This document shows, in pieces, positions 57,183-64,000 of a stretch of DNA of 64,000 bases. Source of the DNA: Chitinophagaceae bacterium C216. GTDB lineage: Bacteria > Bacteroidota > Bacteroidia > Chitinophagales > Chitinophagaceae. Made by a program: the position numbers and the translations under genes. The notes under the pieces are model-generated. The model did no database searches, was not told the DNA's origin, and saw only the letters and a list, made by a program, of their open reading frames with translations. How positions within the stretch are numbered: position 1 is the stretch's first letter; each line of letters starts with the position of its first letter. The DNA lies in the NCBI GenBank assembly GCA_028485475.2, contig CP144143.1, forward strand, positions 2,604,001 to 2,668,000, in the 5' to 3' direction.

Positions 57183-58601
57183 TTAAAGCATTGTGGTTGG
57201 ACAAACGTAATCGCTTACTTTGAATTTACCCGAAGCTTTAATGGCATCAAAACCACCTTGAACATCAATCAAGTTATCATAACCTCTGGCTCTTAATATG
57301 GAATTGAATATCATAGAACGGTAACCACCGGCACAATGCACATAATAGGTTTTGTCTTTATTTACTTCTGCAATGTGTTCGTTGATATAATCTAACGCAA
57401 TGTTTTCTGAACCAATCACGTGTTCTGAAAAATGCTCGCTCTTTTTGCGGACATCTAATATGTTCAAATCAGGATTTTCTTCCATTCGTTTTGCCAGTTC
57501 ATCTACCGAAATTGATTCGATAGTATCAGTTTCTTTACCTGCATTTTTCCACGCTTCAAATCCACCTTTTAAATAACCAATGGTATTGTCATAACCCACA
57601 CGAGCCAAACGGGTAACGATTTCTTCTTCACGACCTTCGTCGGCAATCAATAAAATGGTTTGTTTAATATCCGGAATTAATGTTCCTACCCATGGAGCAA
57701 AGTTGTCGTCGATACCGATGTTGATGGAATTTGGAATAAATCCTTTGGCAAAGGTTTGTGCATCACGGGTATCCAGTAATAATGCATCGGTTTCGTTAGC
57801 TGCGACTTCAAATTCCGTTGGGCTTAAAGCCTGTGTTCCTTTGTGCAATACTTCGTCTATACTTTCGTAACCTTTGATGTTCATCAATACATTTGCCGGA
57901 AAATATCCCGGAGGCGGCATCAAACCGTCTAATACTTCATCAATGAATTTTTCTTTACTCATTGGTTGCAAAGCATAATTGGTTTTCTTTTGGTTGCCTA
58001 AAGTATCGGTCGTTTCCTTGCTCATATTTTTACCACAAGCCGAACCCGCTCCGTGTGCCGGATAAACGATTATATCGTCTGCCAACGGAATGATTTTATT
58101 ATGCAATGAATCATATAAATGAGCAGCTAATTTTTCCTGTGTTAAGTCAGCAATTACTTTTTGTGCCAAATCAGGACGGCCTACATCTCCGATAAATAGC
58201 GTGTCGCCTGTGAACAAACTGGTTTCCTTACCGTTTTCATCTATCAGAAGAAAACAAGTGCTTTCCATGGTATGTCCCGGTGTATGGATTACTTTGATTT
58301 GAATGTTTCCAACGTTTAAAATTTCACCGTCTTCGGCAACCTGTGCTTCAAATCCGGGCTTTGCAGTAGGCCCAAAAACAATAGTTGCTCCGGTTTTCTT
58401 AGCCAAATCTAAATGTCCACTCACAAAGTCGGCATGAAAATGCGTTTCTAATACATATTTGATTTTGGCATTGTCTTTTTCTGCTTTTTCGATGTAAGGC
58501 TGTACTTCACGAAGCGGATCTATTACCACTGCTTCTCCGTTACTTTCTACATAATAAGCTCCTTGAGCTAAACATCCTGTATAAATTTGTTCTACTTTCA
58601 T
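57183..58601 (-). CDS. Metallo-beta-lactamase fold / double rhodanese protein, type A
   Basis: A protein of 472 residues, nearly collinear with the C3 protein at 28816-30240 (MKVEQIYTGCLAQGAYY; ETHFHADFVSGH; FTGDTLFIGDVGRPDL). The second rhodanese has the active HCAGGYRS, while the first lacks Cys. It heads the minus-strand operon and has a GTAAC-N4-GTTAC box 68 bp upstream. Confidence 0.9.
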   Translation of the reverse strand: MKVEQIYTGCLAQGAYYVESNGEAVVIDPLREVQPYIEKAEKDNAKIKYVLETHFHADFVSGHLDLAKKTGATIVFGPTAKPGFEAQVAEDGEILNVGNIQIKVIHTPGHTMESTCFLLIDENGKETSLFTGDTLFIGDVGRPDLAQKVIADLTQEKLAAHLYDSLHNKIIPLADDIIVYPAHGAGSACGKNMSKETTDTLGNQKKTNYALQPMSKEKFIDEVLDGLMPPPGYFPANVLMNIKGYESIDEVLHKGTQALSPTEFEVAANETDALLLDTRDAQTFAKGFIPNSINIGIDDNFAPWVGTLIPDIKQTILLIADEGREEEIVTRLARVGYDNTIGYLKGGFEAWKNAGKETDTIESISVDELAKRMEENPDLNILDVRKKSEHFSEHVIGSENIALDYINEHIAEVNKDKTYYVHCAGGYRSMIFNSILRARGYDNLIDVQGGFDAIKASGKFKVSDYVCPTTML

Positions 58602-58669
58602 TTTTTTATGATTTTTTAATTGTTTTAAATTTTATGATACAAAACTACAACCTGCTTACAACCTGTACA

Positions 58670-58683
58670 GTAACATAAGTTAC
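58670..58683. promoter_or_regulatory. Crp/Fnr-type palindrome GTAAC-ATAA-GTTAC
   Basis: A perfect 5-bp inverted repeat, 68 bp before the start of the type A persulfide dioxygenase-like gene. Confidence 0.65.
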
Positions 58684-58694
58684 AAGACTGTTTT

Positions 58695-59498
58695 TTATAA
58701 GAATAATTCTTTGATAAGGATATAGATTCCCATCACCAGTACAAACCAACCGAATGCGGATTTGAGTTTGTTACCTTCTATTTTTTTGGAGAGGAAGATT
58801 CCGATAAAAATACCAACAACCGATAATCCGGTAAAAGTGGAAAGTAAAGTCCAGTCGATGGTTTCACTGCCTTGTAAATCTCCGGTAAACCCTAAAAGTG
58901 ATTTCGCAGCAATGATAAATAAGGATGTTCCTACGGCTAATTTCATAGGCATTTTTGCTAATAAAACCAATGCCGGAATAATTAAAAATCCACCACCTGC
59001 ACCAACTAATCCTGTAAGTGTGCCGACCAAAGCTCCTTCCAACAGAATCATAGGATAGTTGTATTTTATTTCGCCGTCATCTGCATCTTTACAATGCGGA
59101 CAAGGACGTATCATGGATATCGAAGCAAATATCATTACGATGGCAAACAACACCATCAAAGCGATGGGTTTTGTAAATTGAAAATTTCCAATACTGAAAA
59201 GCACATCAGGAATTAAAGGCATCAGATATGCCCGCGTTAAATACACCGCAACAATAGATGGAATACCAAAAATGAATACGGTTTTAAAATCTACTTTTTT
59301 CTGAAGAGCACTCTGAACACCACCTACCAAGGATGTAGTTCCCACCACAAATAAGGAATAGGCTGTTGCCAAAACCGGGTTAACGCCCATCACGTAAACT
59401 AAAATTGGAACGGTAAGAATTGAGCCTCCGCTACCTATAAGTCCTAATGAAACACCTACTAAAACGGCTAATAAATAGCCTATAAGATCTGTTGCCAT
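58695..59498 (-). CDS. TauE/SafE family sulfite exporter-like protein, second copy
   Basis: A protein of 267 residues with about eight helices and the two family repeats (LIGSGGSILTVPILVYV; GLVGAGGGFLIIPALVL). The cytoplasmic loop has MIRPCPHCKDADD, a CxxC pair. It is collinear with the C3 TauE protein. Expected to export sulfite. Upstream region shared with cydA holds two regulatory palindromes. Confidence 0.88.
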   Translation of the reverse strand: MATDLIGYLLAVLVGVSLGLIGSGGSILTVPILVYVMGVNPVLATAYSLFVVGTTSLVGGVQSALQKKVDFKTVFIFGIPSIVAVYLTRAYLMPLIPDVLFSIGNFQFTKPIALMVLFAIVMIFASISMIRPCPHCKDADDGEIKYNYPMILLEGALVGTLTGLVGAGGGFLIIPALVLLAKMPMKLAVGTSLFIIAAKSLLGFTGDLQGSETIDWTLLSTFTGLSVVGIFIGIFLSKKIEGNKLKSAFGWFVLVMGIYILIKELFL

Positions 59499-59551
59499 AA
59501 TTCAAAGATTAAATGATACGGCAAAATTAGAATACCACGATAACGCAGGCA

Positions 59552-59565
59552 GTAACAATTGTTAC
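59552..59565. promoter_or_regulatory. Crp/Fnr-type palindrome GTAAC-AATT-GTTAC
   Basis: A perfect 14-bp palindrome, 53 bp before the TauE start in the divergent TauE/cydA region. Confidence 0.7.
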
Positions 59566-59619
59566 AGAGCTAAAAAAATTAGAACTAAAATCATCAGATG
59601 TCTATTTATTCTATATTGT

Positions 59620-59633
59620 GTAACAAGTGTTAC
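59620..59633. promoter_or_regulatory. Crp/Fnr-type palindrome GTAAC-AAGT-GTTAC
   Basis: A 5-bp inverted repeat about 100 bp before cydA; a second box in the same divergent region. Confidence 0.7.
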
Positions 59634-59731
59634 AATCGTTTTTGTAATTTAGAAATACATTTACAGCTGCATATAAAAGGTGGATATATGCGGTAACAAA
59701 ACCTGATATTCAAACGCTTAAAATATTCCTT

Positions 59732-61069
59732 ATGGAAGACATGATTCTTTACAATCGGCTACAGTTTGCCTTTACGATTACCTTTCATTATTTGTTCCCT
59801 CAGCTCACTATGGGACTTTCTCTGATGATTGTTTATTTTAAATGGAAGTTCCTGCGAACGAAGAATGAAGATTACAACAATGCTTCTAAATTCTGGATGA
59901 AGATCTTTGCATTGAATTTCGCAATGGGTGTTGTAACGGGTATTCCAATGGAATTTCAGTTTGGTACCAACTGGGCGAAGTTTTCTGAACTTACTGGAGG
60001 AATCATCGGGCAGACACTGGCAATGGAAGGAATGTTTTCGTTCTTTTTAGAATCCTCTTTTCTAGGCATGTTTCTTTTTGGTGAAAAGCTACTCGGGCAG
60101 AAACTACACTTTCTTTCCGGACTGATGGTTTTCATCGGTTCCTGGGCAAGTGGTTTTCTGATTATCGCTACACATTCCTGGATGCAGCATCCCGTAGGGT
60201 ATGAGATTTTAGAAAACGGAAAATTTGTGTTAAACAATTTCGGAGCTTTGTTTAACAACCCGTGGCTGTGGCCTTCCTATTTACACAATCAGGCAGGTTC
60301 GCTGGTTACAAGTTCCTTCTTTGTAGCGGCTGTCGGGGCGTTTTATTTGTTGAGCAACAAGCACAGCCGTTTTGGAAAAATCTTTGTAAAAAGCGGTGTT
60401 GTTTTCGGCGTTATTTCTTCTGTTATGCTGGCTTTCCCTACGGGAGATCTGGCAGCGAAAAATGTTGTAAAATATCAGCCTGTAACTTTTGCCGCAATGG
60501 AAGGGATATTTGAAACAGAAAAGGGAGGCTCGGAGATTATACTTATAGGGCAACCCGATATGGAAAATAAAAAACTGGACAATAAGATTGCAGTTCCGAA
60601 TGTCCTTAGTTTCCTTACCTATCAACGATGGGATGCGGAAATCAAAGGACTGAATGAGTTTGATGAATCCATACATCCCACCAATGTTCCCGGTTTATAT
60701 TATGGTTATCATATTATGGTTGGTTTAGGAACTATTTTTATCGGGATTATGGTGCTTGCAGCTTTTTTACTTTGGAAAGGAAGGTTGTATAAAACGAAAT
60801 GGTTGCTGTGGATTCTGATGTTTATGATTCCTTTTCCTTATATCGCCAATACGGCAGGATGGTACACAGCGGAATTAGGACGGCAACCCTGGCTTGTTTA
60901 TAATCTGATGCGGATGGTAGATGGTGTTTCACCTACCGTATCTTCGGGAAATACGTTATTTACACTTTTAGGTTTTGTCGGACTGTATTTGCTGCTTGGA
61001 TTGCTTTTTCTTTTACTTGTTTTAAAAATCATTCGTAAAGGTCCTGAAGCTAAAATGACATTAAAATAG
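59732..61069 (+). CDS. cydA: Cytochrome bd ubiquinol oxidase subunit I
   Basis: A protein of 445 residues with about nine helices. LQFAFTITFHYLFPQLTMGL holds the heme-ligand His, GIPMEFQFGTNWA and EGMFSFFLESSFLG carry the conserved Glu residues, and ELGRQPW is the family signature. The quinol loop is short. It couples quinol oxidation to oxygen reduction at low oxygen and resists sulfide. It is followed directly by cydB. Confidence 0.95.
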   Translation: MEDMILYNRLQFAFTITFHYLFPQLTMGLSLMIVYFKWKFLRTKNEDYNNASKFWMKIFALNFAMGVVTGIPMEFQFGTNWAKFSELTGGIIGQTLAMEGMFSFFLESSFLGMFLFGEKLLGQKLHFLSGLMVFIGSWASGFLIIATHSWMQHPVGYEILENGKFVLNNFGALFNNPWLWPSYLHNQAGSLVTSSFFVAAVGAFYLLSNKHSRFGKIFVKSGVVFGVISSVMLAFPTGDLAAKNVVKYQPVTFAAMEGIFETEKGGSEIILIGQPDMENKKLDNKIAVPNVLSFLTYQRWDAEIKGLNEFDESIHPTNVPGLYYGYHIMVGLGTIFIGIMVLAAFLLWKGRLYKTKWLLWILMFMIPFPYIANTAGWYTAELGRQPWLVYNLMRMVDGVSPTVSSGNTLFTLLGFVGLYLLLGLLFLLLVLKIIRKGPEAKMTLK

Positions 61070-61075
61070 TTGGTT

Positions 61076-62152
61076 ATGGAAATATTTTGGTTTATTGTAT
61101 TAATGGTGATGTTGGGAACTTACGTGATTCTCGATGGATATGATTTTGGTGCAGGAATTGTACATCTTTTTTTTGCTAAAACAGAAGAAGAAAAAAAAGC
61201 TGTAACCAATGCTATCGGTCCTTTTTGGGACGCCAATGAAGTGTGGCTCATTGCCGCTGGAGGCGTTCTCTTTTTTGCCTTTCCTACACTCTATGCTTCG
61301 GCTTTCAGTGGTTTTTATCTGCCTTTGATGCTGGTATTATGGCTATTGATTTTCAGGGCTGTAGGATTGGAGTTAAGAGGACAGGTGCATAACAGAATGT
61401 GGGAAGCAATCTGGGATAAAGCATTTGGGATTGCAAGTTTTCTGCTGGCTCTTTTCTTTGGTGCAGCACTCGGAAACGTGGTAAGAGGTGTAAACCTTGG
61501 AATGGTCGAAAATGGTGTTTCTACACAAGAAGCTCATTATTTCTTTTTGGCACTTTGGAACCCAACTTTTGATCCGCTTGCAGAGCATCAGGGAGTTATT
61601 GATTGGTTTACCTTGTTATTGGGACTTGTCGCTGTTATTACATTAACCATTCACGGAGCAAATTGGATTATACTTAAAACTTCCACAGATCTAAATCAAA
61701 GACTTAAAAAGGTTATTTTTAAATTGAATTTTGTATTGCTGGCATTGGTAGTTACTTCGGCTTGTTTATGGCATTATGTAAAACCTTTCCCTTTAAATAA
61801 TCTGCAAACGCATTATTGGCTTTGGATATTCCCTGTTATTGGTGCAGTAGGTCTAATTGGTTTGTTCAGAATTAATAAATTTAAAAAAGACAGTACGGGT
61901 TTCCTGTTTTCTTCGATGTTTATTTTCGGGAGTTTTGCCACCACGATAGCTTCTATGTTTCCCAATTTACTACCATCAACAAATGGAGTTAATCCTTCTT
62001 TGACGGTTCAGAATGTAGCGGCTCACGAATACGGCTTGTCAGTAGGTTTGGGCTGGTTTATTGTTGCTGCGATTTTAGTTGTAGTTTATTTTGTCATTCA
62101 GTTCAGAGTATTTAAAGGAAAAATGGATGATGTGGGATATGGAGAACACTAA
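61076..62152 (+). CDS. cydB: Cytochrome bd ubiquinol oxidase subunit II
   Basis: A protein of 358 residues with eight or nine helices: LGTYVILDGYDFGAGIVHLF and NEVWLIAAGGVLFFAFP are the CydB start signatures. It is the structural partner of CydA. I placed the start at the ATG at 61076; a TTG two codons earlier abuts the cydA stop. Its 3' end overlaps the convergent hotdog gene by 41 bp. No cydX-like gene seen. Confidence 0.94.
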   Translation: MEIFWFIVLMVMLGTYVILDGYDFGAGIVHLFFAKTEEEKKAVTNAIGPFWDANEVWLIAAGGVLFFAFPTLYASAFSGFYLPLMLVLWLLIFRAVGLELRGQVHNRMWEAIWDKAFGIASFLLALFFGAALGNVVRGVNLGMVENGVSTQEAHYFFLALWNPTFDPLAEHQGVIDWFTLLLGLVAVITLTIHGANWIILKTSTDLNQRLKKVIFKLNFVLLALVVTSACLWHYVKPFPLNNLQTHYWLWIFPVIGAVGLIGLFRINKFKKDSTGFLFSSMFIFGSFATTIASMFPNLLPSTNGVNPSLTVQNVAAHEYGLSVGLGWFIVAAILVVVYFVIQFRVFKGKMDDVGYGEH

Positions 62153-62597
62153 AAATCTCTCCTGTAGCACAAAGAATATCACCGGCAGAAAGTGTCATAT
62201 CAACCCATATTTTTCGACCTTCGATACTTCGCAGTTTTCCTGTCAATTCCAGTTCTGTTCCCATGGGTGTAGGTGCTTTGAAATCGATTTTAAGCGATGC
62301 CGTTACACATCTTACAGGAATAATTTCTGTATTTTCAAGATCAATATTCTCCGCAACACAAGCAAAAGCAGCGGCAGAACCTGTGCCGTGGCAATCCAAA
62401 AGAGAAGCCACCAAACCACCGTAAACGCTACCTGGAAGTGCTGTAAATTTTTCGTCTGGCGTAAAATGGGCGATAGTTTCATCGCCCACTAAATACGTTT
62501 TCAACTGATAGCCAAAGGGATTATTCTTTCCACATCCGTAGCAATGTGCCAATTCGTCGGGGTATAAATCCTGAATGGCTTTAGATTTATTTTGCAT
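62112..62597 (-). CDS. PaaI-type hotdog-fold thioesterase
   Basis: A protein of 161 residues. SVYGGLVASLLDCHGTGSAA is the hotdog helix with the Asp expected at the active site; CYGCGKNNPFGYQL near the start carries a Cys pair. It probably hydrolyses an acyl-CoA thioester. It lies 18 bp downstream of the last MBL/rhodanese gene in the same direction, so co-transcription is likely; a link to sulfur metabolism is not clear. Confidence 0.82.
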   Translation of the reverse strand: MQNKSKAIQDLYPDELAHCYGCGKNNPFGYQLKTYLVGDETIAHFTPDEKFTALPGSVYGGLVASLLDCHGTGSAAAFACVAENIDLENTEIIPVRCVTASLKIDFKAPTPMGTELELTGKLRSIEGRKIWVDMTLSAGDILCATGEIFSVLHIPHHPFFL

Positions 62598-62615
62598 CGT
62601 TAGAATTCAAAAAAT

Positions 62616-64000
62616 TTACTCTACAAGTTCGTTCTTTTTTTCCATCCAATCATTGATGCCTCCGGAATAGTTCAGAATGTTTTCAAAACCGTGTTTTATA
62701 AGAATGGAATAAGCAATTGCCGCACGTGCACCGCTTTGGCAATGGATGATGACAGGTTCTTTTTTATTGATTTTATCCAGATTTTTTTCAAGTGTATTTA
62801 AGGCAATATTTTCAACACCGTTGATATGACCACTTTTGTATTCGTTTTCGGTACGGACATCAATTTTCTGAATGTTTTTGTTTTCCAAATACGATTTAAA
62901 AGTATCTGTATCAATGGTTTTTACTTTTTGTAAAGATAAGTTGTAATCTGAAAGATTGGTAATGTAACCATAAATATTGTCCATTCCGATACGCATCAGT
63001 TTTCGGGTAAGGTGTTCGATTTGGTTTTCTTCGGCAATCAAAATAATCTGGTTTTGATAATCGACAATCGAACCGGCAAATGTGGAGAATGTTTTCATAT
63101 TTTCAATCAGAAAACTTCCCTTAATAAATCCTTTACCTGAAACTGATTTTGGTCGGGCATCTATAACGTTTAACCCATTTTGAATGGCATTATCTGTTTC
63201 TTGTTTATTTAATTTGGCAAGTTTAGGAACTGCAACCAAAAGCGGACGATCTACTTTGTTTAAATGTTTCATCATCGCAAAATATTTTGGCGGAGCTGGT
63301 TGGTCTTTTAGAATATAGTTCACAAAATCTGCTTCTTTCCCTGAAAATTGTAAAGCCGGATTGGTTAGTTTTTCTTGTTTCAAAGTAGATTGCGGAATAT
63401 TGCTCAAACTTTTCCCGCAGAAAGAACCTGCTCCATGTCCTGGCCATATTTCGGTATTATCTGGTAATTTCAAAAATTTCTCGATAGAATGATAGAGTTG
63501 TTTTGCACCAACTTCCTGCGAACCGATTTGTCCGGCTGCCTTTTCTAATAAATCAGGACGACCGACATCTCCTACAAATATAAAATCTCCGGTAATGGCT
63601 TTGATTGAATTTTCTGTACCGTCTTTAACCAAAAAAGTCAGGCTCTCGGGCGTATGTCCCGGGGTGTGTATTACGTCAATTATAATCTTACCTATTTTGA
63701 TTTGATCTCCGTCTTTTAGTCCTTGATGTGGAAAATCATATTGCCATTCTTTTCCGCCTTCATCAGATAAATACAAGGGTGCTTTGGTCACTGCTGCAAG
63801 TTCTCTCGAACCGCTGAGAAAGTCTGCGTGAATATGGGTTTCGGTAATTTTCGTTATTTTCAGATTGTTTGCTTTAGCGATTTCCAGGTAAGTGTCAATG
63901 TCTCTTTTCGGGTCGATCACAATGGCTTCTTTGGTTTCTGCATCCCCAATCACGTAACTTGCCTGTGAGAGCGTTTCGTCATAAACACGTTCAAAAAATA
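62616..64000 (-). CDS. Metallo-beta-lactamase fold / double rhodanese protein, type B (start beyond window)
   Basis: At least 461 residues; FFERVYDETLSQASYVIGD runs to the window edge, so only the first one or two codons are missing. ETHIHADFLSGSRELAAVT, HTPGHTPES and ITGDFIFVGDVGRPDL form the MBL domain. Of the two rhodanese domains, the second has the active HCQSGARAA. Paralogue of 55519-56898. Confidence 0.87.
   Translation of the reverse strand, partial: FFERVYDETLSQASYVIGDAETKEAIVIDPKRDIDTYLEIAKANNLKITKITETHIHADFLSGSRELAAVTKAPLYLSDEGGKEWQYDFPHQGLKDGDQIKIGKIIIDVIHTPGHTPESLTFLVKDGTENSIKAITGDFIFVGDVGRPDLLEKAAGQIGSQEVGAKQLYHSIEKFLKLPDNTEIWPGHGAGSFCGKSLSNIPQSTLKQEKLTNPALQFSGKEADFVNYILKDQPAPPKYFAMMKHLNKVDRPLLVAVPKLAKLNKQETDNAIQNGLNVIDARPKSVSGKGFIKGSFLIENMKTFSTFAGSIVDYQNQIILIAEENQIEHLTRKLMRIGMDNIYGYITNLSDYNLSLQKVKTIDTDTFKSYLENKNIQKIDVRTENEYKSGHINGVENIALNTLEKNLDKINKKEPVIIHCQSGARAAIAYSILIKHGFENILNYSGGINDWMEKKNELVE

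Overview
The window looks like Bacteroidota DNA, probably Chitinophagales or a relative. The evidence is AT-rich sequence, TAnnTTTG promoter boxes, an S41 peptidase tail, a DUF4468 protein, a CCDC81-type HU/SPOR protein, FKBP lipoproteins, a cysteine-poor queuine tRNA transglycosylase and TonB/DUF6660/DUF2490 proteins. It falls into three blocks.

(1) 1-13640 is ordinary chromosome: S41 peptidase tail, DUF4468, HU-SPOR, two FKBP-type lipoproteins, serine dehydratase, pyrF, tRNA-Arg(TCT), tRNA-Ala(GGC), a holin-like/YtxH group, citrate synthase, an LptF/LptG permease, tgt, a glycosyltransferase and rsmG. One solitary copy of the repeat described next lies at 453-588.

(2) About 13647-48990 is an integron-like cassette array. 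Ten well-preserved imperfect inverted repeats of about 135-205 bp (A1-A10), plus damaged sites at both edges (A0, A11), separate eleven segments. Each segment starts with GTTRNNR and ends with its complement, so repeat ends match across a cassette rather than within one repeat. This is the diagnostic layout of integron attC cassettes. The arms show compensatory base changes and a conserved G/T wobble that favours folding of the + strand. Most cassette genes run on the minus strand with the repeat at their 3' side. No integrase is visible. Cargo: Crp-like regulator and lipoprotein (C0); HNH protein (C1); a whole type I restriction-modification operon with a RAYT transposase (C2); a sulfur/persulfide operon (C3); small protein and TQO/DoxX (C4); SnoaL and AraC (C5); HARE-HTH protein (C6); alpha/beta hydrolase and a YdeI/OmdA remnant (C7); metal-handling TonB receptor, CDF transporter and DUF6660 (C8); a large GH2 enzyme between small ORF remnants (C9); a 53-residue membrane protein (C10). 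Two diverged IS1182-type elements sit at the same position of a repeat. A second hairpin class (H2) lies just inside the ends of the large cassettes.

(3) 49088-64000 is a sulfur-oxidation/persulfide and microaerobic respiration locus: two DUF3365 relatives overall, DoxX, DsrE, SoxB-like hydrolase, TlpA, thioredoxin, rhodaneses, peroxiredoxin, several metallo-beta-lactamase/rhodanese persulfide dioxygenase-like proteins, TauE and cytochrome bd oxidase. It is a paralogue of cassette C3. Divergent promoters in this locus carry GTAAC-N4-GTTAC palindromes, and C3 has degenerate versions; the Crp/Fnr protein of C3 is a candidate regulator.

Gene damage includes a single in-frame amber codon in hsdR, a homopolymer frameshift in the C3 thioredoxin, a frameshift in a small gene of C8 and a truncated IS copy.
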